Source: Anaerolineales bacterium (GTDB lineage Bacteria > Chloroflexota > Anaerolineae > Anaerolineales > UBA4823). Taken from it: a stretch of DNA of 64,000 nucleotides. Position 1 is the first letter of the stretch. Each line of letters opens with the position of its first letter. Positions 24,203-33,065 of this stretch are shown one piece after another. Where the stretch lies: NCBI GenBank assembly GCA_025057645.1, contig JANXBJ010000003.1:1-64000 (forward strand). Reading direction: 5' to 3'. A program made the position numbers and the translations under genes. Below the pieces are notes generated by a model. That model was not told the origin of the DNA and ran no database searches. It was given only the letters and a program-made list of their open reading frames with translations.

Positions 24203-26956
24203 TTATCCCGTGTTTTGTAAGCCGGCGGCGATCCCATTGATCGTGAAGACAATGACATCGAAAACAGCCTGTGCGGCCGGGCTCTCCGGATCGTGGAACT
24301 TTCGCCACCTTCCCAGCATTTCTACTTGCAGGTAATTCAAGGGATCGATGTAGGGGTTGCGTCGCTGTGCTGCGCGTTGGGCGATCGGTTCATCGTCGAG
24401 GAGCTGGGTGTTCCCGCTGGCGTGTAGTACCCACTCTACGGTGCGTTCGTATTCTTCACGGATTTGCTGATAGTAGCGCTGGCCCTGCTGAGAGTCTCTG
24501 ACCAGGTCTAGGTAAAGCGCTGCAATTTCCATATCGGCTCGGACCAATGAACTCTCGGCGTTGCTGATCAGGGTGTGAAAGAAAGGCCAGCCTTCGTACA
24601 TCTCACGCAGGCAAGCCTTATCTCCCAAGGCGGCCAGGCCGCTGCCCAACCCATACCAACCCGGCAAGTTATAGCGGCTCTGCATCCAAGAGAAGACCCA
24701 AGGAATGGCGCGCAAACTCTCTATAGTAACAGTTGGCTGACGGGCTGCCGGCCGTGAACCGATCTGCAGCCGACGAATGACGTCGATCGGGGTCACCGCT
24801 TGCCAGAAGTCTATAAACTCGGGATTGTTTTTGACCAATTGAGCATAGGCGTGAAAGGATTGTCTTGCCATCTGCTCCATTGCCGAACGCCAGCGCTCTT
24901 CAACGGGGGTTCGGTTATCTGGGGCAGAAGCAAGCAAGACGGCGTGAACCAATTGTTCCAGATTGCGGTGGGCCAAGGCGGGATTGGAGTAGCGAGCAGC
25001 AATCACTTCTCCTTGTTCGGTAACCCGAAAACGGCCTTGGATAGTGCCGACCGGCTGGGCACGGATAGCACGGTTGGCAGGCCCTCCTCCGCGCGCAATA
25101 CTCCCTCCTCGGCCATGGAAAATGGTCAGCTTGATCCCCGCTTGCTGGGCAACTTTGACCATTCTCTCTTGAGCGCAATAGAGCGCCCAATTTGCCATCA
25201 GCAGCCCCCCATCTTTATTGCTATCCGAGTAGCCGATCATCACCATTTGCTCATCGTTACAGGTTTGCAGATGTTGACGATAGAGCGGCAGGTTGAAAAG
25301 CTCCTCGAGAATGTTCGGTGCGTTTTCAAGATCGGCTATTGACTCGAAAAGCGGACAGATTGCAAAGCCATCTGCACACCCTGTCCAATAGGCGATCAAC
25401 AGGGCGCATAGAATATCCGCTGCGCAATGGGTCATGGAGATGATCAAAGGACCGATGAGTTCTTCACCGTAGGTGCGCCGAGCGCGATTGATCAGGTTAA
25501 ACAGCGCCCAAGTCTTGGCGGTCTCAGTTGTGACCCCCGGGCTTTCTGCCAAAGGAGGGGTGGGTGAGGATAGCACCTTAACTAGGATTTCTAATCGCTG
25601 TGCGGGCGATAATCGTTCGAATTCGGGGGTCACCCCTAGGGCTCGCAACACTTCCCCTACGCTTCGGTTAATCGTATCAGAGTGTTCGCGAATATCTAGA
25701 CGGGCTGCGTGCAGACCGAAGATGGCAAGCTGGCGCTGCAGGCGGCTGAGGTTGTTTTTATGCAGAACCGGGGGCAAGGTTTCTTCCATCCAACCTAGAG
25801 GACGGCGCAAATGTTCGACTGTGATCCGGGAAGGCTGTGGCTGCGGTGAAAGCAGATTCGCCTTCATGTCGGCTTGGGAGGCAAAAGCAAGATCGTTAGC
25901 TAAAAGGGAGAGAATCAGCCGATAAGGCTCGTGAGCATAGCGTTTGGCAATGTATTGACTATGTTCTGGAAGAGGCTGACGCTCATCCAACCATTTTTGG
26001 AGGGTGGATGGAAGAGGAAAGCGGCGAGCGCTGACGCTCAGCCGTCGCGCCTGTTCGCTGAGCTCGCGGCGGTAGTTTTCAATCGCCAGACCGCGATGCA
26101 AGCGCAACGTTTCAAGGGTGATCTCGGGGGTGACGTTGGGATTGCCATCCCGATCACCGCCGATCCAAGAGGCCAAACGCAACCAAGGATGCTCAACCTT
26201 GATACTCGGGTAATGTTCGACCAATGCGCGGTCTAAATCCTCGTAGAGTCTGGGCAAAGTATGCCAGAAAACGTTTTCGATGTAATACAAACCCGTGCGC
26301 ACCTCGTCAGTTACTTCATATCGATTTACGCGAGCCCTTTCGGTTAGCCAGAGAGCGGCGATCTCTGCCCGGATCGTTTCGATCACCTCCTCTTCTTCTC
26401 CGGGGGTGCAAGCAGACTGAGTCAGCTTTTCAAGGGCTGCAGCGATGCGCCGTAGTTTGGATAGGATGGTGCGTCGTCTTGCTTCGGTGGGGTGGGCGGT
26501 GAGTACGATTTCAATGGAGAGGCTGTGAAGTAACTCGCTCATCTGTTCAGGAGTAAGGCCGCGTTCTTTCAGCAGGGCAATCGCCTCGCCGATGGAGTCA
26601 TGCTCGGGACGGGGATAGATCTCCCGCTGGCGTTGACGCAGAGTATCGAGGCGGGAGCGCTCCTCGGCTAGGTTGACCAAGTCGAAATAAGCGGCAAAGG
26701 CTGCGGCAATCCTTTGAGCCTCTCCGAGTTGGATGCTTTTGAAGAGAGAGCGTAACAGGGCATCGGCTTCTGTGTTTCCCGAGCGGCGTTCTTTGGAGTA
26801 GCCCCGAATGCGCTCAATCATTTCAAACTGCGCCTTCCCTTCGAACTCTAGGATCACTTTCCCTAGTAGGTCTCCTAGCAAGTGAATCAATTGAGAGATC
26901 TCTAGAGGCTTGCCACGGGAAGGGTTGAGGGCAGAAGGTTGGGTGTAAGCGATCAT
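24203..26956 (-). CDS. ppc: Phosphoenolpyruvate carboxylase
   Basis: Carboxylates PEP with bicarbonate to oxaloacetate, replenishing the TCA cycle. 917 aa, full length. The catalytic His is in VLTAHPTEA. Other conserved blocks are SWIGGDRDGNPNVT, GYSDSNKDGG, IFHGRGGSIARGGGP, and the invariant C-terminus LQNTG. The gene has its own extended -10 promoter about 40 nt upstream and is not linked to its neighbours. Being the bacterial-type enzyme, regulation by acetyl-CoA and aspartate is possible but not visible. Confidence 0.97.
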   Translation of the reverse strand: MIAYTQPSALNPSRGKPLEISQLIHLLGDLLGKVILEFEGKAQFEMIERIRGYSKERRSGNTEADALLRSLFKSIQLGEAQRIAAAFAAYFDLVNLAEERSRLDTLRQRQREIYPRPEHDSIGEAIALLKERGLTPEQMSELLHSLSIEIVLTAHPTEARRRTILSKLRRIAAALEKLTQSACTPGEEEEVIETIRAEIAALWLTERARVNRYEVTDEVRTGLYYIENVFWHTLPRLYEDLDRALVEHYPSIKVEHPWLRLASWIGGDRDGNPNVTPEITLETLRLHRGLAIENYRRELSEQARRLSVSARRFPLPSTLQKWLDERQPLPEHSQYIAKRYAHEPYRLILSLLANDLAFASQADMKANLLSPQPQPSRITVEHLRRPLGWMEETLPPVLHKNNLSRLQRQLAIFGLHAARLDIREHSDTINRSVGEVLRALGVTPEFERLSPAQRLEILVKVLSSPTPPLAESPGVTTETAKTWALFNLINRARRTYGEELIGPLIISMTHCAADILCALLIAYWTGCADGFAICPLFESIADLENAPNILEELFNLPLYRQHLQTCNDEQMVMIGYSDSNKDGGLLMANWALYCAQERMVKVAQQAGIKLTIFHGRGGSIARGGGPANRAIRAQPVGTIQGRFRVTEQGEVIAARYSNPALAHRNLEQLVHAVLLASAPDNRTPVEERWRSAMEQMARQSFHAYAQLVKNNPEFIDFWQAVTPIDVIRRLQIGSRPAARQPTVTIESLRAIPWVFSWMQSRYNLPGWYGLGSGLAALGDKACLREMYEGWPFFHTLISNAESSLVRADMEIAALYLDLVRDSQQGQRYYQQIREEYERTVEWVLHASGNTQLLDDEPIAQRAAQRRNPYIDPLNYLQVEMLGRWRKFHDPESPAAQAVFDVIVFTINGIAAGLQNTG

Positions 26957-26994
26957 AAACGTACATCCTAGACTAAATTAGGCGTTTTCATCCC

Positions 26995-27003
26995 ATTATA
27001 CCA
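26995..27003 (-). promoter_or_regulatory. ppc: Extended -10 promoter of ppc
   Basis: Minus strand TGGTATAAT, a perfect TGn-extended -10, with predicted start about 32 nt before the ppc ATG. The -35 region is weak, as expected for an extended -10 promoter. Confidence 0.65.
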
Positions 27004-27062
27004 GTAGACCGGTTTTTTTTAGCTTTTTCCCCCGATTCGCCTGGGGAGAACAGTATAAGGGT

Positions 27063-27686
27063 TCAGTCGAACACGGTCGGCGCAGAGGGGTCGGCGTGGG
27101 CGCGGAAGGCATCGGCGATGTGGCGGGGCAGGGTGCGCTCTCCTGAAAGCACAGCGGGAATCTCCTCTGCACGGAAAAAGGCCACTGCGCTGGTCTCATA
27201 ACCCGGGGTTGGCTCTCCTCCTATAATTTCGCAAAGAAAAACCAATTTGAAAGCGTGGAATAGCTCCAAATCGCCCATGCGGTTAGCATCGTAGATCCCC
27301 ACCACTTTGCGCGCTTTGACGCGCAACCCGGCTTCCTCAAAGACCTCCCGTTCGACGGCTTCCGAAGGAAGATCACCGACATCCGCCCAGCCACCCGGCA
27401 TGGTCCACCCTCCATCCGCCCGTTCGCGCACCAGTAATAGGCGATCGCCTTGGAACACCGCCGCCCGAACGTCGATGCGTGGCGTAGCATAGCCTTTGGG
27501 TTCGCGGAACAAACGATGAACTAGGGCGAAGTCCAAATTCCCCGCCTCGCTGGCAATTTCCGCCGCGATCTCTAGCAGTCGTTCGTAGCGTTGGCGGTCG
27601 TACTCGTTGGCCGAATAGTGAAGGCCTGTCTGGGCGATAGCTTGAATTTGGCGCGCCCACTCCAGCCAACGCAGCAAACTAGGCAC
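27063..27686 (-). CDS. Nudix hydrolase with N-terminal helical domain
   Basis: 207-aa Nudix protein. The N-terminal 60 residues resemble the PF12535 helical domain (LEWARQIQAIAQTGLHYS). The Nudix box GGWADVGDLPSEAVEREVFEEAGL spans about residues 98-121 and keeps the metal-binding REVFEEAG. The first box glutamate position is Asp-like, which is common in this subgroup. The likely substrate is a nucleoside diphosphate derivative such as ADP-ribose, but this is not shown. It overlaps the end of the molybdenum hydroxylase gene by 8 bp, so it belongs to that operon. Confidence 0.88.
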   Translation of the reverse strand: MPSLLRWLEWARQIQAIAQTGLHYSANEYDRQRYERLLEIAAEIASEAGNLDFALVHRLFREPKGYATPRIDVRAAVFQGDRLLLVRERADGGWTMPGGWADVGDLPSEAVEREVFEEAGLRVKARKVVGIYDANRMGDLELFHAFKLVFLCEIIGGEPTPGYETSAVAFFRAEEIPAVLSGERTLPRHIADAFRAHADPSAPTVFD

Positions 27687-30498
27687 GGCTCAACTCTCGC
27701 ACGATCACTTCTTGATCCACCGGAAGACGATCGATGCGCACCCCCACGGCGTTGTAAATGGCGTTGGTGATAGCGGGGGTGGTGGGAATGCTGACGATTT
27801 CTCCCACCCCTTTGGCACCGTATGGGCCGGCTTCGACCGGATGCTCTACTGCGTAAGCGGTGATCTTAGGCGTGTGCATAATAGAAGGCATGCGGTAACG
27901 CGCAAGGCGATCGGTAATGACAATCCCATTCTCCACAATGAAGTGCTCGGTTAGGGCGTTGCCGATACCCATCATGATTCCGCCTTCGAATTGCCCTTGC
28001 AACCCGAGAGGGTTAATTACCTTGCCGACATCGATGGCTGAGATTACCTCAAGCACCTTAACTTCGCCGGTGAGCGTGTTGACCTCGACCTCTGCCGCCT
28101 GAGCAGCAAATGAGAAAGCAAAGTGCATGTCCCCGCCTGTCCCAAGAGGCTGGGTTTTGGGTGCCCAGTATTCGTAGAAAGCTTTAGGAGTGCGCCCCTC
28201 TTGACGCACAATTCTCGCCACCTCTCCAAGCGTCAGGGTGTGCCCGTTGACTTGCGCCAGACCCTCGACAAAGCGAATACGTTCCGGCGATACGTCGAAC
28301 TTCTCTGCAAGAGAGGCAGCTAGAGCTTCTCGTAGCGACTGAGCGGCGTGGCGTGCAGCGTTGCCGGTGACGAAGGTTTGGCGCGAGGCAGTGGTTGGGC
28401 CACCGTCAGGGGTAAGGTCAGTATCCATAACCACGACACGCACCCGTTCGGGGGGCAGGGCGAATTCCTCGGCCACAATCATCCGCAAGACTGTTACCAA
28501 GCCCTGTCCTAACTCGGCAGAAGAGGTGCGAACTTCCAACGAGCCATCCTCGTAAAGTTCGACCTCAGCACCGGCTTTGTCCGGCGCTCCACCCCCAAGT
28601 CCGGTATTTTTATAGGCTACGGCAAAGCCCCAGGCGCGGCGCAAATGGGGCTGTCCCTCAACGATGCGAGAGGTGAAGGGGTTCTCCCCAGCTCGCTGCT
28701 TGAGCTCTCGGGCGACCGTTTCAATGCAATCCAGCAAGCCTACACTTTCCCTTAGCACCTGGCCTGTGTTAGTTACGCTCCCCACGCGCAGGGCGTTGAT
28801 CCGGCGCAGTTCGATCGGGTCGATGCGCAGGGCATGAGCGAGCATGTCCATTATGCTCTCGATAGCAAAAGCTGACTGGGTGACGCCAAAACCGCGAAAT
28901 GCCCCGGCCGGTGGGTTATTGGTATACATGGCATAACAATCGGCGCGTGCATGGGGCACCTCATATGGACCGGCCGAGTGGGTAGTGGCCCGAGTCATCA
29001 CTTTTTCGCCAAGCGAAGCGTAAGCACCTGTATCTCCGTAGAGCTCGGTTTCCACGGCGGTTAGACGCCCATCCCGTTTAGCCCCAATCTTGACCCGGAT
29101 TTGGGTGGCATGACGCTTCGGATGCACCAACAGACTCTCGTGACGGTCAAAGAGCAACTTGACCGGCCGACCAGTGGCGTGCGCTAGCAGAGCGGCGTGA
29201 ATCTGACCAGCGATGTCCTCTTTTCCGCCGAAGCCGCCACCCATGAGTTGACCGATGACATGCACTCGCTCATCGGGCCAACCCAAAGCCCGTGCTACCT
29301 GATGGCGGTCAGCATAGGGGATTTGTGAGCCAACGTAAATCTCCATCCGCCCATCAGGCGTGGGGCGAGCGATGCTGCACTCGGGCTCCATGAACGCATG
29401 CTCGGTGATGGCTGTGTGGAAAGTGTGTTCGAGGATCACATCCGCTTCGGCAAAACCCTGATTCACGTCCCCTTTGCGCACTTTGATGTGCTTGAGCAAG
29501 TTGCCTTTAGGGTGTAGCTGAGGTGCATCCGGTTGGCGAGCACGAACCGGGTCAGAAATCACCTCCTGCAGTTCGTACTCCGCCTTGATCAGCTCTAGGG
29601 CCTGGGTCGCGATTTCACGTGTTTCGGCGGCAACAATGGCGATTGCATCGCCGACATAGCGTACCCGCTCGCCGATCCCAACCAAGATTGGCCAGTCAAA
29701 GATGACTAAACCGTGGTTTCTTTCGCCGGGGATGTCTTCAGCGGTCAGCACTGCATGCACACCGGGTAAAGCGCGCGCTTTTTCTACATCTAAGCATTTG
29801 AGAATAGCATGGGGGACCATAGCTCGCTTCACTCGGGCATGCAACATGCCGGGGAACTTCAAATCGTCCGTAAACTTGGCGGTGCCGTTAACTTTTTCGA
29901 CCGCATCGGGGCGGGGTTGAAGGGTGCCGATTACATGTAGGGAGGGTTGGGATCTGCCCGATTCGGAAATCACGGGGGCCACCAACGGCGGTAATGGCTC
30001 TTCGCCGCGCAGCCGGCGCGCAGCCGACTGCACTGCACGGATAATCGAGGGATAGCCGGCGCAGCGACAGAGCGTATCCTTCAGAGCATGGCGGATCTCC
30101 TCTTCGCTGGGCTCGGGATTGTGCTGCAGAAGTGCATATGCGGTCATAATCTGACCGGGAATGCAAAAACCACACTGTACTGCTCCGTGGCGAATAAATT
30201 CTTCTTGTAGAGGGTGCAACATCGGCTGTTGTTCTGCCCCTTCTTGAGAGCGCCCAACAAAATAGGTGTCTGCTAGCCCTTCGATGGTCAAGACCGACTT
30301 CCCGGCGGCCCGAGCTGCCGGATAGGTGCAACTTAATATGGGTTCTCCGTCTACCAAGACGGTACAAGCGCCACACTCTGCTTCCTCGCAACCAATTTTG
30401 GTGCCGGTCAGACCGAGACGCTCCCGCAGTAGGTGGGCCAGCATTTCGCCGGGCTCGGGTTCAACCTCGACACGATTTCCGTTGACGATCAGTTCCAT
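27679..30498 (-). CDS. Molybdenum hydroxylase, fused 2Fe-2S and molybdopterin subunits
   Basis: Xanthine-dehydrogenase-family enzyme of 939 aa. Residues 1-155 are the small subunit with a plant-type 2Fe-2S site (CEEAECGAC plus a downstream Cys) and the second cluster (CGFC, CRCAG). From about 185 the Mo-cofactor subunit follows, with MGGGFGGKED, AGAFRGFGV, AELGQGLVT and the catalytic glutamate in AKGVGEIVSIP. Small and large subunits are usually separate genes, and fusion without the FAD domain is less common. The FAD subunit is the next gene upstream. The substrate (purine, nicotinate, aldehyde or other) cannot be decided. Relation to selenium-dependent hydroxylases is possible given the nearby tRNA-Sec. 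Confidence 0.9.
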   Translation of the reverse strand: MELIVNGNRVEVEPEPGEMLAHLLRERLGLTGTKIGCEEAECGACTVLVDGEPILSCTYPAARAAGKSVLTIEGLADTYFVGRSQEGAEQQPMLHPLQEEFIRHGAVQCGFCIPGQIMTAYALLQHNPEPSEEEIRHALKDTLCRCAGYPSIIRAVQSAARRLRGEEPLPPLVAPVISESGRSQPSLHVIGTLQPRPDAVEKVNGTAKFTDDLKFPGMLHARVKRAMVPHAILKCLDVEKARALPGVHAVLTAEDIPGERNHGLVIFDWPILVGIGERVRYVGDAIAIVAAETREIATQALELIKAEYELQEVISDPVRARQPDAPQLHPKGNLLKHIKVRKGDVNQGFAEADVILEHTFHTAITEHAFMEPECSIARPTPDGRMEIYVGSQIPYADRHQVARALGWPDERVHVIGQLMGGGFGGKEDIAGQIHAALLAHATGRPVKLLFDRHESLLVHPKRHATQIRVKIGAKRDGRLTAVETELYGDTGAYASLGEKVMTRATTHSAGPYEVPHARADCYAMYTNNPPAGAFRGFGVTQSAFAIESIMDMLAHALRIDPIELRRINALRVGSVTNTGQVLRESVGLLDCIETVARELKQRAGENPFTSRIVEGQPHLRRAWGFAVAYKNTGLGGGAPDKAGAEVELYEDGSLEVRTSSAELGQGLVTVLRMIVAEEFALPPERVRVVVMDTDLTPDGGPTTASRQTFVTGNAARHAAQSLREALAASLAEKFDVSPERIRFVEGLAQVNGHTLTLGEVARIVRQEGRTPKAFYEYWAPKTQPLGTGGDMHFAFSFAAQAAEVEVNTLTGEVKVLEVISAIDVGKVINPLGLQGQFEGGIMMGIGNALTEHFIVENGIVITDRLARYRMPSIMHTPKITAYAVEHPVEAGPYGAKGVGEIVSIPTTPAITNAIYNAVGVRIDRLPVDQEVIVRELSRA

Positions 30499-30505
30499 AG
30501 CTCTC

Positions 30506-31414
30506 TCATCCTTTCACCGATAAAGGACCTAACTCTTCTGCAAAATTCAATTGGGTTCGTTCCCAAGCTGTTTGGAGAGTTTGGCGCAATAGGACTCCCG
30601 CTAAGTGGTAGCGATATTCTGCTGTGGCCCGATGTGGACTGGTGCGGAAGCGCGCCTCTGACTTCAAAACCTTCTCCGCTTCGGCAAGGGTTTCTTCGTC
30701 CAACGGCTTGCCTCGCAAAACCTGTTCGGTTTGCCGAGCGCGGAAAGGCATTGGTCCAGAGGGGCCAACAGCAATGCGGATGTCCTCAATACGCTCGTCT
30801 TTGCGTCTCAACCAGATGCCCATATTCTCGATGGCGATAGCCACGCCTTGCGGACGCATCACGCGCCGGAAAGCGGAAGCCTCCTCTTTTTCACAAGCCG
30901 GGACTTGAAAAGCGACAATAATCTCAGCCCTCTGCAGCGCAGTTTTACCCGGGCCGGCGTAGCACGCCAGCAAAGGTTGGAGGCGCTGACCTTCTGGCGA
31001 AGCAACGAGTACCTGAGCGTCCAGAGCGAGCAGGGCAATCGCCCCATCGGCGGCAGGCAAGGCGTGAGCGACATTGCCGCCCAGGGTTGCAACATTGCGC
31101 ACCTGTGGGCCACCGATCAGCGAAATCGCCTCGCAAAGCGCAGTGGCGAAGTGGCGAACTGGGGGCCAAGCGATCACCCGGTTCAGAGGTACGCTGGCTC
31201 CGATCCACAATGCCCCTTGGCTCATTTCAAGCCGTTGTAGTGCAGCAATTTGCGAAAGGTCCACCAGAGTGCGGACCGGGGGATGTCGACCTTGTTGTAA
31301 CTCGAGAAGCAAGTCGGTTCCCCCCGCTATCGCTTTGCTCTGCGGCTCTCGGCATAGGAGCGAAAGTGCTTCGTCCAGCGTTTGAGGAATGTAATAATGG
31401 GTCCAAATAGCCAT
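30506..31414 (-). CDS. Molybdenum hydroxylase FAD-binding subunit (CoxM/XdhB-like)
   Basis: FAD subunit passing electrons from the 2Fe-2S clusters to an acceptor. FAD-binding motifs are AIAGGTDLLLEL near residue 30 and TLGGNVAHALPAADG near 112. The C-terminal CO_deh_flav_C domain ends the 302-aa protein. It is the first gene of the operon, 7 nt ahead of the fused large subunit. The ATG at 31414 abuts a long inverted repeat in the leader, suggesting control by RNA structure. Confidence 0.92.
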   Translation of the reverse strand: MAIWTHYYIPQTLDEALSLLCREPQSKAIAGGTDLLLELQQGRHPPVRTLVDLSQIAALQRLEMSQGALWIGASVPLNRVIAWPPVRHFATALCEAISLIGGPQVRNVATLGGNVAHALPAADGAIALLALDAQVLVASPEGQRLQPLLACYAGPGKTALQRAEIIVAFQVPACEKEEASAFRRVMRPQGVAIAIENMGIWLRRKDERIEDIRIAVGPSGPMPFRARQTEQVLRGKPLDEETLAEAEKVLKSEARFRTSPHRATAEYRYHLAGVLLRQTLQTAWERTQLNFAEELGPLSVKG

Positions 31415-31521
31415 GGATCGGCGTGACTCCTGTTCCCGTTTAGATTGAGAACGGCGGCACTTTTCGACGGAAACTCTTCCGACGCCGACGCAGCAAAACC
31501 CCCTGCGCCGACCGCCGATCC
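31415..31521 (-). promoter_or_regulatory. Structured 5' leader of the molybdenum hydroxylase operon
   Basis: GGATCGGCG at the predicted 5' end of the transcript (31513-31521) is exactly complementary to CGCCGATCC immediately before the ATG (31415-31423). The start of this 5' arm can also pair with an internal CCGCC, giving two competing folds. The AGGAG ribosome site lies inside. No known riboswitch consensus was recognised. Confidence 0.45.
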
Positions 31522-31530
31522 AACATATAA

Positions 31531-31539
31531 ATTATACCA
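31531..31539 (-). promoter_or_regulatory. Extended -10 promoter of the molybdenum hydroxylase operon
   Basis: Minus strand TGGTATAAT, identical to the ppc element. The predicted start falls at about 31524, at the 5' edge of the leader stem. -35 weak. The sequence 31540-31735 between this and tRNA-Sec shows nothing else I can support. Confidence 0.6.
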
Positions 31540-31737
31540 TAGAGTGCCGGTCCATTGGAGAACTGTGGAATTCGCAATCCTAAATTCGATGAAAAACGTC
31601 GATTTATGTCAAAAGCCGCAGCTTTCTATTATGTAAGGAGGTAGTCCGGTGAAGCATCATGAACTTAGATTGCTGATGAAGATAAGTAAGGTATTTCCCC
31701 CTTGTCAGTGGTGGACGGATAGAGTATGCTTAACGGT

Positions 31738-31831
31738 GGGAGTGGTTGAGCCCCGGTGGGTTCCTCGGTCTTCAAAACCGGTGGCGGGTCGCGTTGCGAG
31801 CCGCGGTGGGTTCGACTCCCATCCACTCCCG
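31738..31831 (+). tRNA. selC: tRNA-Sec (UCA anticodon, selC)
   Basis: All bacterial tRNA-Sec hallmarks are present. They are an 8-bp acceptor stem (GGGAGTGG / CCACTCCC), a 6-bp D stem with 4-nt loop (GAGCCC CGGT GGGTTC), and an anticodon loop CTTCAAA with TCA at 31772-31774. There is a long variable arm (GCGGGTCGC gtt GCGAGCCGC), a 5-bp T stem with loop TTCGACT, and discriminator G. CCA is not encoded. The organism therefore decodes UGA as selenocysteine. No selA, selB, selD or selenoprotein gene is in the window. The mature 3' end is only 11-14 nt from the next start codon. Confidence 0.96.
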
Positions 31832-31845
31832 TTGGAGGTCTCATG

Positions 31846-33057
31846 ATGTTCTCGACGGAATACGACCCACTTACTTCAATTATAGCCCGCCATTTGCGTA
31901 TCAGCGATGTCACTCAAGGCGATGGCAAACAGCCCTACGCAGTGCGCTATCGCGGGCAGTTGTACGGTGACTCCGAACAAGCCTACGAACAGCTCTCTGC
32001 TGCGCTCAAACCCTTGGGCTATACTCCCCTCTTTCGTATGGAGAAGGGTCAGCATGTGATCTATCTGGTGGCGGCTCTTCCGGATGCCAAACCCGGAAAA
32101 ATGGCCTTGAACGTAATTCTGTTTGTGCTTACTGTGATCAGTGTAATCATCGCCGGAATACTTTATTCCTTGGGTGGCCAAGAACTACCTCTCACTTCGC
32201 GCAACTTAGAAGATTGGCTTCCCGCTCTCCGCGCCAGCTTAAGCAATGGAGTTGCCTTTGCTATCAGCTTGTTAGCGATCCTCCTCGCTCATGAATTTGG
32301 TCACTACCTTGTTGGACGAGCGCATGGTGAACAGGTCACTTTGCCCTATTTCCTGCCCTTTCCGTTCAGCGCTTTCGGCACCCTAGGGGCGTTTATCAAT
32401 ATGAAGGCACCCCCGAAGAATAAGCGTGCTCTGCTAGATATTAGCTTAGCTGGCCCTCTGGCCGGTTTGGCGGTTGCCTTCCCGATCTTGATCCTCGGAC
32501 TGGCCCTATCGGAAGTCACTCCCTTGCCTAGTAGTCCGCACAGCGGGGTGGGCATTCAGATTGAGGGGAATTCGCTTCTTTACTTGTTTGCAAAGTGGAT
32601 CGTGCACGGCAAGTTGTTACCTCAACCGCCCACTTATGGGGATTTACCCCCTTGGTTGTATTGGTTACGATATATTTTCACCGGCCGCCCGTTCCCTTAC
32701 GGAGGCGTTGATGTGTTGCTCCATCCCGTGGCATGGGCAGGTTGGGCGGGTCTTTTAGTCACTTCGCTCAACTTGATCCCCGCCGGACAGTTAGACGGGG
32801 GGCATGTGGCCTATGTCCTCCTGGGCAAGAAGGCGCATCGCATCCTGCCTCTAGTCTTGGGAGCCCTAGTATTGTTGGGGTTTGTTTGGAACGGCTGGTG
32901 GATTTGGGCCTTGCTGGTCTTTGCCTTTGGCCGCCAATACGCCGAGCCTCTAGATCAAATTACCGAGTTGGACTCCGCTCGGCGTCTTGTGGCGTGGTTT
33001 GCGGTCCTTCTATTCGTGCTGGTCTTTATTCCGGTTCCCCTTTTGACCATTAGTTGA
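31846..33057 (+). CDS. M50-family intramembrane metalloprotease
   Basis: Polytopic site-2-type protease of about 403 aa. The zinc motif HEFGH lies in a membrane segment (AILLAHEFGHYLVG) and the third ligand is in NLIPAGQLDGGH near residue 315. It belongs to the long form with an N-terminal soluble domain of about 80 residues (resembling plant EGY-type proteases, as does the GXFINMKAPPKN loop). Two ATGs (31843 and 31846) follow GGAGG; the second has better spacing. The track ORF starts inside tRNA-Sec and is wrong. The tRNA and this gene are probably transcribed together, then separated by tRNA processing. Confidence 0.88.
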   Translation: MFSTEYDPLTSIIARHLRISDVTQGDGKQPYAVRYRGQLYGDSEQAYEQLSAALKPLGYTPLFRMEKGQHVIYLVAALPDAKPGKMALNVILFVLTVISVIIAGILYSLGGQELPLTSRNLEDWLPALRASLSNGVAFAISLLAILLAHEFGHYLVGRAHGEQVTLPYFLPFPFSAFGTLGAFINMKAPPKNKRALLDISLAGPLAGLAVAFPILILGLALSEVTPLPSSPHSGVGIQIEGNSLLYLFAKWIVHGKLLPQPPTYGDLPPWLYWLRYIFTGRPFPYGGVDVLLHPVAWAGWAGLLVTSLNLIPAGQLDGGHVAYVLLGKKAHRILPLVLGALVLLGFVWNGWWIWALLVFAFGRQYAEPLDQITELDSARRLVAWFAVLLFVLVFIPVPLLTIS

Positions 33058-33065
33058 GGGGTGAA

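Noticed and set aside
31415-31521. Molybdenum-cofactor or purine riboswitch
   Set aside because: The leader is structured and the context tempting, but conserved sequence blocks of those classes are not recognisable.
31756-31845. N-terminal extension of the M50 protein from the ORF track
   Set aside because: These codons are inside the tRNA-Sec gene; ATG 31843/31846 follows a proper GGAGG.
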